NCBI RefSeq assembly: GCF_014652515.1
Contig: NZ_BMYY01000006.1
Coordinates: 124,001 to 188,000 of the forward strand
DNA: 64,000 nt
Direction of reading: 5' to 3'
Origin: Bacterioplanes sanyensis
Lineage (GTDB): Bacteria; Pseudomonadota; Gammaproteobacteria; Pseudomonadales; Oceanobacteraceae
The notes under the pieces were generated by a model, which did no database searches, had not been told where the DNA came from, and saw nothing but the letters and a program-made list of their open reading frames with translations. The position numbers and the translations under genes were made by a program. Of the stretch, positions 18,166-27,357 are shown one piece after another. Within the stretch, counting starts at the first letter, position 1. The number at the start of each line of letters is the position of its first letter.

Positions 18166-18957
18166 GTGAATGACCAGCTGCGTTTGCATGGCTTTAACAA
18201 CCTGACTAAGTCACTCAGCTTTAATATTTACGATATTTGCTATACCCAAACCGAGAAAGAACGTCAGGAATACATTGCTTATATTGATGAGCTGTATAAC
18301 GCCGAGCGGCTGACCGCGATTTTGAACAATGTGGTAGATATTATTGGTGCCAACGTACTCAATATCGCCCGCCAGGACTATGAGCCGGAAGGTGCCAGTG
18401 TCACCATGCTGATTGCTGAGCATGAAATGCCACCGAGTGAAGAGTTTACGGCGGAAAAACCTGGGCCGTTAAAAGACTCCGTGGTAGGGCACTTGGATAA
18501 AAGCCATGTGACCGTGCACACGTATCCAGAAAGCCATCCTTACGGTGGTATCAGTACTTTTCGTGCTGACATTGATGTGTCGACCTGTGGCTTGATTTCT
18601 CCCTTGCGGGCGCTGAATTACCTGATTCATAGCTTTGAGTCAGATATCGTGGTGATGGACTATCGCGTACGGGGTTTTACCCGCGATGTGGACGGTGTTA
18701 AGCATTATATTGATCATGACATCAATTCTATTCAGAATTATCTGACTGAAGATACGCGCAATGCGTATCAAATGATTGATGTGAATGTGTATCAGGAAAA
18801 CACCTTCCACACCAAAATGATTTTGAAAGACTTCGAGCTGGATAACTACTTGTTTGGCGAGGGCGTGAAAAGTTTATCGCTAGAACAGCGTACTGAAATC
18901 GAGCAGAAGCTGAAGAAAGAAATGCTGGAAATTTTCTATTCTCGCAATATGCCGTAA
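18166..18957 (+). CDS. speD: S-adenosylmethionine decarboxylase proenzyme
   Basis: A 263-residue pyruvoyl enzyme of the E. coli class; it makes decarboxylated SAM for spermidine synthesis. Self-cleavage would occur between Lys112 and Ser113 in [13 protein letters not shown], turning Ser into the pyruvoyl group. The start is GTG at 18166, fixed by GAGGAGG at 18151-18157 with 8 bases between. No speE follows in the window. A terminator lies about 50 bases after the stop. Confidence 0.96.
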   Translation: MNDQLRLHGFNNLTKSLSFNIYDICYTQTEKERQEYIAYIDELYNAERLTAILNNVVDIIGANVLNIARQDYEPEGASVTMLIAEHEMPPSEEFTAEKPGPLKDSVVGHLDKSHVTVHTYPESHPYGGISTFRADIDVSTCGLISPLRALNYLIHSFESDIVVMDYRVRGFTRDVDGVKHYIDHDINSIQNYLTEDTRNAYQMIDVNVYQENTFHTKMILKDFELDNYLFGEGVKSLSLEQRTEIEQKLKKEMLEIFYSRNMP

Positions 18958-19001
18958 GGCACATCACATGGGCGCATCCGTGCGGCCAGCTCAATGATGG
19001 A

Positions 19002-19127
19002 CTAATAGCCTCTGTGATCAGGGGCTTTTTTATGCCGTTCGATCTTGATGGGTTGGCGAATCATTTGGGTCGATGCCTGCATCAGCGCAAGCAGTGCAAG
19101 ACACAATAAAACGGTGGCAGTCAGCAT
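19002..19127 (-). CDS. 41-residue predicted membrane or secreted small protein
   Basis: A short frame, MLTATVLLCLALLALMQAST then QMIRQPIKIERHKKAPDHRGY, with a hydrophobic segment over residues 2-17 and a basic tail. The minus strand has GGAG seven bases before the ATG. It begins 51 bases downstream of the receptor-like gene's stop on the same strand and may be the last gene of that operon. Its 3' end overlaps the speD terminator of the opposite strand. No homologue is recognised. The ribosome site and hydrophobic profile are the only support. Confidence 0.45.
   Translation of the reverse strand: MLTATVLLCLALLALMQASTQMIRQPIKIERHKKAPDHRGY
19007..19031 (+). terminator. Rho-independent terminator of speD
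   Basis: AGCCTCTG-tgat-CAGGGGCT (one G-T pair) followed by TTTTTT. Confidence 0.88.
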
Positions 19128-19178
19128 GGTGGTACTCCGATAGCGGCAACTTCCCCAGCTTAGCTGCTGGCCATCGAA

Positions 19179-20879
19179 CTACCAACGAAAACGCAAACCG
19201 AAGTGCCAGTCATACTGTCCCACCTTATTAGCGGTCTGGCTCATTAAGCCGGGGCGGTGATAGCCAAGACGCGCATTGATATGCCACTGAGGTTTAGGCA
19301 GCCAGCTGGCGCTGAGTCCTAGCCGATAGCCTGCGGGAGCATCGGCTACTTGGGTGAGAACGCTGTGATCCCGGCTGCGGCTTTGCCATTGCCAATCGGC
19401 CGCCCATCTCAATTGTGCGGTAACGATATTGACCAAAGCCGCTCGTGCTTGGCTAAAGGTCGTCGTACGGGTGGTCGGATTATCCAAACTTAAGCGGCCA
19501 CGCCAACGGTAGAAGCCAACGCTGGTGCTAAGGCGCCAAGATTGCTGGTGCAGGTAGTATTGATCTTGCCATTGCCATTCATAGCCTTGCAGTTGCTGCA
19601 CTTCGTCACTGTTTTGTGGCTGCAGACGACCCGCTTCTGTGCGCTCTGCCACCAAGCTGTTATGCCACGTCTGACGTAGCCAACGCAGTTGCCATTGTTG
19701 GCGCGTGTCGCCTTGGTGATGCCAGCTCAACTGCATTCTGTTCAAGACTTCGGCACCTAAGCTGGCGTTGCCTAGCAACGTGTCATCACTGGCAAGACGC
19801 TGACGAGCACTGGGGTGCTGACTGTATTGACCGAGCTGCCAATGCAGCTGGTTGTGTTCATCGTAGGTGTGGCGCAAATGCAGGTAAGGCAGCCAGTGGG
19901 TATCGGATACCTGCTGCTCCTCATCTTGTGCAGACTGGCGTTGAAGATCGTGCTGGTACGTCTGTAAGCGATAACCCAGGTCTATTTGCCAATCTCGGCT
20001 GAGCTGCCAGTTATCGGCCAGCGTCATCCCCGCACTGTGGCTACGCAATCGGTAGTCGTATGTGGCATGTTGCAGCTGGCGCTCCTCATGCTGCCATTGC
20101 AATTGCCAGCGCCAGCGATGCTCGCCTGTTGTGCGCTGCAGGCCAGTTTGCCACAGCCACTGTTGGTTGTTGTGCTCGCCAACGCTGTCTCGATGATAAT
20201 GGCTGTAGGTCAGCCGGCTGTTGAGCTGTAGGTCGGCGAAAGGGCGCTGTAAATGCAGCTGTAGACGATAACTCTGCTGAGGATAAGAGCTGCCGGTTGG
20301 CATCGGTTGCTCAGCATCCAGCAGCAGCCAGCGTGCGTTGAAGTCTGTTTGCTGCCAATTCCAGCGCTGGTGGCTGCTGAACAAGGTTTGTTGATCATCG
20401 AAGCGAGAGCCACTGTGCATCAGTTGCAGCTGCTGTCGGCGCGAGTTCCAGCGCAGCGCGACCGCGCCATCATCAGGCCCTGTGATGCGCTGACGCAGTT
20501 CTCCGCCCGGTGGTGTGCTGTTGGCGTCATGCAGTCGAACTCGAATGATGGCGCTGCCCAGCGATAGGGCATCCGGATGATCGGCGTTGAGTTCAATGCT
20601 GGCCACGGCTGCGGCGGGAATTTGCGCCGCCAGACTCTGCCCCGAGCCGTCCTCGTCGGTCATGGCGACGCCATCGATTAACAAGCGGGTCTGGCCTGAT
20701 GGTGTGCCCGAGACTTGAATGCGTCGTTGCTCGCTGGCGCCGCTTAAACTAACGCCGGGCAGCAGCTGTAGCATGTCGAGCAGAGTTTCGGGTAAGTGAG
20801 GTGCAAAGTCGCGCGCGCTGTACACCTGTGCCATGGCGTAAGGGCTAGCACAGATAAGCAGTAAGGCGAGCCAACGCAT
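19179..20879 (-). CDS. Compact TonB-dependent-receptor-like outer membrane protein
   Basis: A 566-residue protein with signal peptide MRWLALLLICASPYAMA. Residues 25-115 look like a plug domain (LPETLLDMLQLLPGVSLSG, RLLIDGVAM, AVASIELN), and the rest is a beta-barrel-like run of alternating aromatic and polar residues ending in LRFRW, an outer-membrane-type C-terminus. It is shorter than usual receptors (~650-800). It is also very rich in Trp, Gln and His, with QLQWQHEERQLQHATYDYRL-type strands. The plug lacks a clear TonB box. It lies 6 bases after rsmC and so is in the same transcript. Substrate unknown. Confidence 0.7.
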   Translation of the reverse strand: MRWLALLLICASPYAMAQVYSARDFAPHLPETLLDMLQLLPGVSLSGASEQRRIQVSGTPSGQTRLLIDGVAMTDEDGSGQSLAAQIPAAAVASIELNADHPDALSLGSAIIRVRLHDANSTPPGGELRQRITGPDDGAVALRWNSRRQQLQLMHSGSRFDDQQTLFSSHQRWNWQQTDFNARWLLLDAEQPMPTGSSYPQQSYRLQLHLQRPFADLQLNSRLTYSHYHRDSVGEHNNQQWLWQTGLQRTTGEHRWRWQLQWQHEERQLQHATYDYRLRSHSAGMTLADNWQLSRDWQIDLGYRLQTYQHDLQRQSAQDEEQQVSDTHWLPYLHLRHTYDEHNQLHWQLGQYSQHPSARQRLASDDTLLGNASLGAEVLNRMQLSWHHQGDTRQQWQLRWLRQTWHNSLVAERTEAGRLQPQNSDEVQQLQGYEWQWQDQYYLHQQSWRLSTSVGFYRWRGRLSLDNPTTRTTTFSQARAALVNIVTAQLRWAADWQWQSRSRDHSVLTQVADAPAGYRLGLSASWLPKPQWHINARLGYHRPGLMSQTANKVGQYDWHFGLRFRW

Positions 20880-20885
20880 CGATGA

Positions 20886-21890
20886 TTATTGCTGGCTGGC
20901 CAGCAGCAGTTTAAAGCCGTCGCTCTGGACCATCACTTCTACTCTGGCGAAGTGCTGCTGCGCCCACTCTTCATAAGGTAAATGTCGGTTGGCAATCAAC
21001 CACAGCTGGCCATCTTGAGTCAGGTGCTGAGGTGCATCGGCAAACAGCCTTTGGGCGAACTGATAATCTGTGTCTTTGCCTTGATGAAAAGGGGGGTTGC
21101 AGACGATGTAATCGTAGCGGCCTTGAATGGCGTTTAGCCCATCACTGGCCTGCAAGCGCACCGGCAGCTGTTGGCGCAGGCTGTTCAGCTCGGCACTGCG
21201 CAATGCCAGTGCGTCGACATCGCTAAGGGTCAGCTCTAATCCTGGGCTGCGTCGCTTGAAAGTGAGGCCGATCACACCGGCGCCGCAGCCCAGATCGAGC
21301 ACACGGCCATGCTCCGGCGCGGGCAAATGTTCCAGTAATACGGCCGTGCCGCGGTCAAGGCGATCAAAGCTGAACACGCCCGGCAGAGCCATAAAACTTT
21401 GTTGCTCAGCGCTAAAGGAGCTGGCATGGCGCAGCCAGTTAAAGTCAGCGTTTGGCTGTAAGGTTAACTGCCAGAGGCTGCAACGTCTGGCGCTGTCTAT
21501 TTTTTCGGCACTGTGGCCCGCTTTACTGGCACAACTGCCAATGCTTTTACCGCCCGCGTCGTTGGCTGCCACGGCAAACACTTGTTGTGCAGGCACCGCC
21601 ATGGCGGCTAAACAGTGCAGTAAGGCCGTGGCCAGAGCCTTCGATTTCGGCCACATCAATATCAGGGTATGGGCCTGTAATTGGCTAGGGTCGGGTATGG
21701 CGTGACGGGCATCGACGTGCTGCTGCTGAAAGCGCTGCTGGGTGGGCAAATCCCAACTCAGCAAGGGAACATTATGCTCGCGTAAGATCGCCGCAAACTC
21801 AGGCTCGACGCTTTGGTGGCCACAGACGATCAATGCATCCTGACGTTGCCAGCTGTCATGGCGTAACAGTAATTGTTGCTCTGCACTCAT
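20886..21890 (-). CDS. rsmC: 16S rRNA m2G1207 methyltransferase (RsmC)
   Basis: A 334-residue protein with the duplicated methyltransferase fold of RsmC. The C-terminal catalytic domain has the SAM loop VLDLGCGAGVIGL and the substrate motif DYIVCNPPFHQG, which defines N2-guanine methyltransferases. The N-terminal half is the degenerate partner domain. Its ATG overlaps the stop of the MerR-type gene (bases 21887-21890), so translation is coupled. Confidence 0.92.
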   Translation of the reverse strand: MSAEQQLLLRHDSWQRQDALIVCGHQSVEPEFAAILREHNVPLLSWDLPTQQRFQQQHVDARHAIPDPSQLQAHTLILMWPKSKALATALLHCLAAMAVPAQQVFAVAANDAGGKSIGSCASKAGHSAEKIDSARRCSLWQLTLQPNADFNWLRHASSFSAEQQSFMALPGVFSFDRLDRGTAVLLEHLPAPEHGRVLDLGCGAGVIGLTFKRRSPGLELTLSDVDALALRSAELNSLRQQLPVRLQASDGLNAIQGRYDYIVCNPPFHQGKDTDYQFAQRLFADAPQHLTQDGQLWLIANRHLPYEEWAQQHFARVEVMVQSDGFKLLLASQQ

Positions 21891-22804
21891 GCGTTAGGGC
21901 CTGCTAGCATGTCGCGAATATTTAACGCCGATTGTTGTACATCGTCTTGCAGGGCGATGACGCCCATCTGGCGCAAGCGATCATGACTGTCGGCGGCTGC
22001 GCCGCTCACAAACACGGGCCGGCCTGATTCGACCGCAATATCGCGAGCAACGGCCAGTTGGGCATCATCGGCACTGGCAGGTAACTGCAATAAGGCCGCT
22101 TGCCAGTCCATGGTGGTTAAACACTCGACCACTTGTTCTGCACTTAGCAAGCCGTTCATCCACACACAGCGCAGCCCCATTTGTTTGAGCAAAATGGCCG
22201 TTAATAGCAGTTCAATGCTGTCATCGTTACTGGTGCTGGCGACCAGCAGACTGGCGCTGGGTGCGCGCTGTTGCTGCTCAGATAAGCGCCAGGCTAAGCG
22301 AGCGTGTAAAAAACCGCTATAAAACCGCAGCCTTGCTTGCCCCAGCGGCTGAGTGACGGTATCGCGCAGTTGGTTGTAAATAGGTATGAGCAAAAAACGC
22401 AGGGCGATATCAATCGGAAAAAACTGACTGACCTCATCAAAGGTCTTGCCGAGCGCCTGGTCGTCAAATGCTTGCACGGCGCTGGCCAATTGCTCGCGGT
22501 ATTGGTGCCATTGCGATGGCTGTGCCTGGCTAGTGATCGCAACATCGGGGGCGTTTTGATCATGATCCAACATGGCTCTGGCTTGTGAAATGGGAATGCC
22601 GCGGTTAAGCAGAGAAACCACTTGTTTGATCAGTCGAATGTCTTCTTCGGTGTACAGGCGATGGCCCTTCGCCGTGCGCTTGGGTGTGATTAAACCGTAG
22701 CGACGTTCCCAGGCACGCAAGGTGATGGCATTTACTCCGGTTTCGTTGGAGACAACGCGAATCGGATAATAGGCGGCCTGTGGTTCATCCTGATGACGGG
22801 TCAT
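21887..22804 (-). CDS. MerR-family regulator, LitR/CarH-like with a B12-binding-type domain
   Basis: A 305-residue protein. The N-terminal MerR helix-turn-helix (YYPIRVVSNETGVNAITLRA, then WERRYGLITPKR) is typical of LitR/CarH. The C-terminal 180 residues follow the helical-bundle plus cobalamin-binding fold layout (SLLVASTSNDDSIELLLTAI, QMGLRCVWMNG). The DxHxxG cobalt-ligand motif is absent: that position reads STSNDDSIE. It therefore resembles the class II LitR proteins of Pseudomonas putida, whose light response depends on a LOV partner rather than B12. The divergent neighbour is such a LOV protein. ATG 22804 is preferred over the longer frame, which would overlap the promoter. Confidence 0.87.
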   Translation of the reverse strand: MTRHQDEPQAAYYPIRVVSNETGVNAITLRAWERRYGLITPKRTAKGHRLYTEEDIRLIKQVVSLLNRGIPISQARAMLDHDQNAPDVAITSQAQPSQWHQYREQLASAVQAFDDQALGKTFDEVSQFFPIDIALRFLLIPIYNQLRDTVTQPLGQARLRFYSGFLHARLAWRLSEQQQRAPSASLLVASTSNDDSIELLLTAILLKQMGLRCVWMNGLLSAEQVVECLTTMDWQAALLQLPASADDAQLAVARDIAVESGRPVFVSGAAADSHDRLRQMGVIALQDDVQQSALNIRDMLAGPNA

Positions 22805-22838
22805 GGCGGGCTCTTGCTGCACAACTGAGTGGTACAGC

Positions 22839-22867
22839 ATTCTATAAGCACTTATACACAATGTAAA
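22839..22867 (-). promoter_or_regulatory. Promoter of the MerR-type gene with an internal palindrome
   Basis: On the minus strand TTTACA (22867-22862) and TAGAAT (22844-22839) are 17 bases apart. Within the spacer and the -10 lies TATAAG-CA-CTTATA (22843-22856), a perfect two-armed palindrome. The position fits autoregulation by a MerR-type protein. It does not match the TGTACA-N12-TGTACA site reported for class II LitR. Confidence 0.5.
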
Positions 22868-22970
22868 AAGGGTGCCTGCAAAGCGCCTGTGTTTTGGCTG
22901 AGGACTGAACCTTCCTTTTCTGTTGCGGCCTATAGTATGGTTACGCGGACATCGACACTGGAGACAACAC

Positions 22971-23435
22971 ATGGTCACCGACCTGAACAATGGCGGCCCT
23001 ATCAGTTTGGAACTGCTAAAAAAAGCAGTGGATGCCTCCAACGACGGAATTGTGATCGCCGAGCAGGAGGGTGATGACAACATTCTGATCTATGTGAATC
23101 GCGCTTTTGAACGCCTGACGGGTTACAGCGCCGACGAAATCCTCTACCAAGATTGCCGTTTTATGCAGGCGGGCGATCGTGCACAGGACGGTTTGGAGGC
23201 CATTCGAGAAGCAATAGAACTAGGGCGCTCCAGTCGTGTGGTGCTGCGCAATTATCGCAAAGATGGCAGCCTGTTTTGGAATGAGCTGAGCATCTCACCT
23301 GTGTACAACGACGATGATCAGCTGACCTATTACATCGGTGTGCAAAAAGACGTCACCGCGCAAATCGAAGCCGAGGAGCGAGCCAAACAGGCTGAGCAAG
23401 AGCTGGCGGAGCTGAAAGCCCGCCTCGCACAGTGA
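22971..23435 (+). CDS. Short LOV blue-light photoreceptor (PpSB1-LOV type)
   Basis: A 154-residue protein consisting of one PAS/LOV core and a short helical tail. The flavin-reactive Cys62 is in YQDCRFMQ, the variant of the GxNCRFLQ motif seen in Pseudomonas putida short LOV proteins. ASNDGIVIAEQEGDD, YVNRAFERLTGYS, LRNYRKDGSLFWNELSISPV and TYYIGVQKDVT are collinear with PpSB1-LOV. The tail (residues 128-154) is a Glu/Ala coiled coil with no output domain, so it must signal by protein contact. CTGGAG supports ATG 22971. It is divergent from the LitR-like gene. Confidence 0.93.
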   Translation: MVTDLNNGGPISLELLKKAVDASNDGIVIAEQEGDDNILIYVNRAFERLTGYSADEILYQDCRFMQAGDRAQDGLEAIREAIELGRSSRVVLRNYRKDGSLFWNELSISPVYNDDDQLTYYIGVQKDVTAQIEAEERAKQAEQELAELKARLAQ

Positions 23436-23459
23436 GTGATAGCATTACTCGCCGGCATT

Positions 23460-23486
23460 AAAAAAGGAGCCAATGGCTCCTTTTTT
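23460..23486. terminator. Bidirectional Rho-independent terminator
   Basis: AAAAAAGGAGCC-aat-GGCTCCTTTTTT; T tracts on both strands serve the LOV gene (+) and ppa (-). Confidence 0.94.
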
Positions 23487-23499
23487 ATTTGATCCGCAC

Positions 23500-24027
23500 T
23501 TAGCCTTTGTAGGCCGCTGCAGAGTCGGTAATCATCTTGCGCGCAGCCTCGGCGTTGTCCCAGCCTTTGACTTTGACCCATTTGCCTTTTTCTAAGTCTT
23601 TGTAGTTTTCGAAGAAATGGCCGATCTGGTCACGCAGCAGTTGTGGCAAATCATCCACGTCCTGAACGTCATTGTACAACTGGGTCAGTTTCTCATGTGG
23701 CACGGCCACCAGCTTGGCGTCTTCACCGGCTTCATCTTCCATGTTCAATACGCCCACGGCGCGCGCACGAATCACAGAGCCTGGTTGCACTGGGTAAGGA
23801 GTGACCACCAGCACATCCAGAGGGTCGCCGTCATCGGCCAAAGTGTTGGGGATGTAGCCGTAGTTGGCAGGGTAGAACATCGGCGTTGCCATAAAGCGGT
23901 CAACCAGCAGGCAATCCATGTCCTTATCGATTTCGTACTTGATCGGCGAGTGATTGGCGGGAATCTCAATCACAACATAAACGTCGTTAGGCAAGTCTTT
24001 GCCTGCGGGAATAGAGTTGTAGCTCAT
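23500..24027 (-). CDS. ppa: Inorganic pyrophosphatase (family I)
   Basis: A 175-residue soluble enzyme hydrolysing pyrophosphate. The signature [11 protein letters not shown] carries the metal-binding Asp residues, and [18 protein letters not shown] and [17 protein letters not shown] give other active-site residues. ATG 24027 ([20 protein letters not shown]) is the family start; the frame is open further upstream but without a plausible N-terminus. It is convergent with the LOV gene and divergent from the TonB receptor operon. Confidence 0.97.
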   Translation of the reverse strand: MSYNSIPAGKDLPNDVYVVIEIPANHSPIKYEIDKDMDCLLVDRFMATPMFYPANYGYIPNTLADDGDPLDVLVVTPYPVQPGSVIRARAVGVLNMEDEAGEDAKLVAVPHEKLTQLYNDVQDVDDLPQLLRDQIGHFFENYKDLEKGKWVKVKGWDNAEAARKMITDSAAAYKG

Positions 24028-24142
24028 CTTGGTGATCCACCGAGTTGCAGAATTTAAGGTGGGCGGATTATAGCCGCAAGCTTGGCCTACTGTCAGGCGC
24101 ACCATGGGTTGTATCTGCTGACGCAGGTTTACCATTGATGGA

Positions 24143-24167
24143 TTTGTTCCTAGACTTCGTGAACAAA
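24143..24167. promoter_or_regulatory. Inverted repeat upstream of the receptor-kinase operon
   Basis: TTTGTTC and GAACAAA arms are separated by 11 bases (24143-24149, 24161-24167), 23 bases before the receptor start. A dyad this close to the start could be an operator or an RNA hairpin. No regulator is assigned. Confidence 0.4.
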
Positions 24168-24189
24168 CAGCTATGAATGATCGTCCATC

Positions 24190-26451
24190 ATGAGAACTTG
24201 GCCCTATTTGTTGCTCGCTACCGTGGCCGTAGAAGCCATAGCAACGTCACTGGAGGATGAACTGGCAACAGAGTCTTTGGGCCTTGAAGAGCCCTTTGCA
24301 CTGGCCACCGAGTTGCCTGTTGTGCTGAGTGCATCGCGCTTGCGACAGGCTCGTGCCGATGCACCTGCCAGCGTCACCGTCATTGAGGCTGAGCAAATTG
24401 CGGCTTGGGGCGTTCGCACCATACCTGAGCTAATGCGTTTCGTGCCCGGCATGTTTATTGGCCATGGTGATGGCGATAACAACGCTTCTGTCACTTATCA
24501 TGCCGGTAACCCCAACCTGACTCGTCGCATGCAGGTGCTGGTCGATGGTCGCTCAGCCATTCGCCCAGGAATAGCGGCCGTTGTTTGGGATGATCTGGCG
24601 GTAGCGCTGGAGGACATTCAACGCATTGAGGTTATTCGGGGGCCGAACTCAGCCACTTACGGCACCAACGCCTTTGTCGGTGTGATCAATATCATTACCC
24701 GCCACCCAGCCGACAGTATCGGTACTCGGTTGCGTTATCAAGCTGGTAATCAAGCCATTCGTGGTGGGTTTGCCAGTCATGCTGGTATGGGCGAACTGAG
24801 TAGTTACCGCATTACTGCAAACTTTAATAGCGATGACGGGTTTGATGGTCGTGCGACAGGTGAGGATGATTTTCGTGACGGTCGTCGTCATGGCTTTGTG
24901 ACCGGCTATTACCATCGCCAATTAAGCCCAGTGTCGCAATTAAATCTGCAAGCGTCATTAAAGCGTGGCGCGACGGAAATGCACATTAATGATGGCGACC
25001 CTTGGCAAGATCCCCCCGATCAGCACGTGAATCAGCAATACGTATTGGGCCACCTGCAGTTCGATCATTCAGCTGAACACAGTTCGTCGCTGCGCGCCTA
25101 TTGGCAGCGTAATGATCGGCGAGTAGACAGCCGCGCGTGTGTGCCTTCTATTGGCTTTGATCCGGGGTTGTTTACCCTGTATCAACAGAACCCAGCTTGG
25201 GTGGAAACGGTATTTGCAGCAGATCAACAACTGCTTGGGCTATTGCTCTCTGGAGCGGCCACCCCTGAGCAAGTAGAGCAGTTAACCGGTGTCACTGTGA
25301 CTCAACCCCAAGTGGAGCAGGTGCTGGCGGTCTTGGGGCGCGCGATTGACACCAGCGATCCGTCGACTCTGGCCAACTTGCAGGAAGAGAGCTGTGGGTT
25401 GGTCAACTGGGACATTGTCGAGCAACGCTACGATGTGGAATGGCAGGATACCTACGTCTGGTCTGACACCCTGCGTACCGTGATGGGCGCCAATTTGAGG
25501 CGCGATCAAGCAGACTCAGACACCTACTATAACGGCTACGCCAAAAACGACACTTATCGCTTGTTTGCCAGTGGCGAATGGCGCTTTGCTAAGCGCTGGT
25601 TACTCAATCTTGGCGCCACCTATGAAAGTGAAGATAACAACGATAACGTTTTCTCTCCGCGGCTGGCGCTGAACTGGCAACTACAACCACAGCACAGTCT
25701 GCGTTTTGTTGCTTCTCAGGCGGTGCGCTCGCCCGATTTACTGGAACAGGAGCCTGAGTATTCGCTGACCGCACGGGACCTGACAGATAACTATCTGGGC
25801 CTGGATCAAGGCACCTACTTTATGAATCAAACACCTGATTCGCGCCAGCTGGATCATGAAAAAATTACCAGTTGGGAGTTGGGTTATTACGGCAACTTCT
25901 CTCAGTACGGTGTTGAAGTCGATCTTAAGCTGTATCGTACTTTCCAAACTCAGCTGATCTCGGACCCCATCAACTTGCAAACCATCAGCGTGCGCTCAGA
26001 CACGGCAATGCAAGTACAGGGGGCGGACTTGCAAGTCAACTGGCAAATTTCACCACGCAATCAGCTGTGGCTGGCCAGTGCATATGTGGATGCGGATGTC
26101 ACGCTGGGAGATACCAGTGGTCTGACAAGCAAAGACATTCGAGACTTACAGAGGGTAGAATTGCGCGCCAGCGCTCGTGACAGCGTGGTCGCTAGCTGGA
26201 TTCACACGGCCGATGACTGGCGCTTTGCCGTGTCCCACTTCTGGGCTGATGCGTATGGCGATGCTGCAGGTTTGAGTCAGCGTTACCGGCGCTACGAAGT
26301 GAATGTTAACCGGCACTGGCAGCTAGGGCGCTATCGACCCTATTTGGGCGTTTTCTGGCACCACCTGATTGACGATTCAGCGCTGGTTTACTTGCGTCAG
26401 CGCTACGAGGTCAATGATATTTATTTCCTCCGCCTTGGGTTGGAGTTCTAA
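24190..26451 (+). CDS. TonB-dependent receptor (first gene of a signalling operon)
   Basis: A 753-residue outer-membrane receptor. The plug domain at about 40-170 has [51 protein letters not shown]-like [19 protein letters not shown] and GVINIITR. The barrel ends LRLGLEF with a terminal Phe. The N-terminus is a weak signal ([20 protein letters not shown]). No good ribosome site precedes the ATG. A six-codon frame (24173-24193) ends across it, so coupling is conceivable. Two genes follow, 15 bases away and overlapping, ending in a hybrid kinase. No substrate motif is recognised. Confidence 0.87.
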   Translation: MRTWPYLLLATVAVEAIATSLEDELATESLGLEEPFALATELPVVLSASRLRQARADAPASVTVIEAEQIAAWGVRTIPELMRFVPGMFIGHGDGDNNASVTYHAGNPNLTRRMQVLVDGRSAIRPGIAAVVWDDLAVALEDIQRIEVIRGPNSATYGTNAFVGVINIITRHPADSIGTRLRYQAGNQAIRGGFASHAGMGELSSYRITANFNSDDGFDGRATGEDDFRDGRRHGFVTGYYHRQLSPVSQLNLQASLKRGATEMHINDGDPWQDPPDQHVNQQYVLGHLQFDHSAEHSSSLRAYWQRNDRRVDSRACVPSIGFDPGLFTLYQQNPAWVETVFAADQQLLGLLLSGAATPEQVEQLTGVTVTQPQVEQVLAVLGRAIDTSDPSTLANLQEESCGLVNWDIVEQRYDVEWQDTYVWSDTLRTVMGANLRRDQADSDTYYNGYAKNDTYRLFASGEWRFAKRWLLNLGATYESEDNNDNVFSPRLALNWQLQPQHSLRFVASQAVRSPDLLEQEPEYSLTARDLTDNYLGLDQGTYFMNQTPDSRQLDHEKITSWELGYYGNFSQYGVEVDLKLYRTFQTQLISDPINLQTISVRSDTAMQVQGADLQVNWQISPRNQLWLASAYVDADVTLGDTSGLTSKDIRDLQRVELRASARDSVVASWIHTADDWRFAVSHFWADAYGDAAGLSQRYRRYEVNVNRHWQLGRYRPYLGVFWHHLIDDSALVYLRQRYEVNDIYFLRLGLEF

Positions 26452-26466
26452 CGAGATCGCACCCGC

Positions 26467-27357
26467 ATGGATGCAATGCATAAATCGTGGTGGTCAGTGC
26501 TGATGGCGCTGATACTACTTGCTCTGACAATGCCTGCTTGGGCAGCCGAGGTGATGGTGTTTAGCCATCGACCGATGCGCTCCGTTGAGAGTTTTACTCA
26601 GCAATTGCAGCAGTTGAGCAAACACGATATCGCACAAACGACTCAAGTCGATGCCCTGGCAGGTGCCAAGCTCGTGGTCGCGGTCGGTGCCCCCTCGGTG
26701 GCGGCGTTGGCCGGCAAAGTGAGCCAGCCTGTGTTGGCGGTCTACATCACTCGCCAACATTACCTGCAATATCAAGCGCAATTGCGCTCTGCTTTGTTTA
26801 TTGAGCCGCCGTTAGCACGCCAGCTGGCGTTGGCGCGTGCGCTATTGGGGCCAGAGCAACAACTTGGCGTGTTGTTAGAAGCGCGGGAGCAGTGGTCTGA
26901 GTTTTCAGCGCAACCGCTGCGTGCGGATGGCACTGTCGACTCGCTGCTAGGGCCGCTTAGAGTGGTGGCGGTGAGCGATTACGATAGCCTGAACCATGCG
27001 TTGGTAGCGCTGTTAAAAGACAGCCATGCGTTGGTGGGGGTCTATGACCCCGAACTGTACAGCGCGGCCAATATTAAGAACATCCTGATTACCGCCTACC
27101 GCCAGAACGTCCCTTTATTCGGCCCATCCAATGCTTATATCAAGGCCGGTGCACTGGCCACCACTCACAGTGATATGGCGCAGATGGCGCAGCGCACTGC
27201 AGAAATGTTGGACCTTGCCATCGCCGGCAACTGGCCTGCAGCAGGTTACAACCCATACTTTCACGTGCGCTACAACGAGCAGGTGGCGCGCTCCCTCAAT
27301 ATGGTGCTACCCGATGCGCAAGCACTGGCAGCAGAGTTAGCCGATCCGTCACCATGA
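26467..27357 (+). CDS. ABC-transporter substrate-binding-like periplasmic protein
   Basis: A 296-residue protein with signal peptide SVLMALILLALTMPAWAAEV. It resembles the ABC_sub_bind (PF04392) family: KLVVAVGAPSVAALAG, then a Rossmann-like second half LVGVYDPELYSAANIKNILI and ITAYRQNVPLFGPSNAYIKAGA. No permease or ATPase gene is present. It sits between a TonB receptor and a hybrid kinase and overlaps the kinase start (ATGA at 27354). The layout suggests it delivers a ligand signal rather than feeding a transporter (inference). An ATG nine bases downstream is an alternative start. Confidence 0.8.
   Translation: MDAMHKSWWSVLMALILLALTMPAWAAEVMVFSHRPMRSVESFTQQLQQLSKHDIAQTTQVDALAGAKLVVAVGAPSVAALAGKVSQPVLAVYITRQHYLQYQAQLRSALFIEPPLARQLALARALLGPEQQLGVLLEAREQWSEFSAQPLRADGTVDSLLGPLRVVAVSDYDSLNHALVALLKDSHALVGVYDPELYSAANIKNILITAYRQNVPLFGPSNAYIKAGALATTHSDMAQMAQRTAEMLDLAIAGNWPAAGYNPYFHVRYNEQVARSLNMVLPDAQALAAELADPSP

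Noticed and set aside
22805-22970. Class II LitR site TGTACA-N12-TGTACA
   Set aside because: Only isolated half-sites (GGTACA, TATACA) at a 16-base distance are present.
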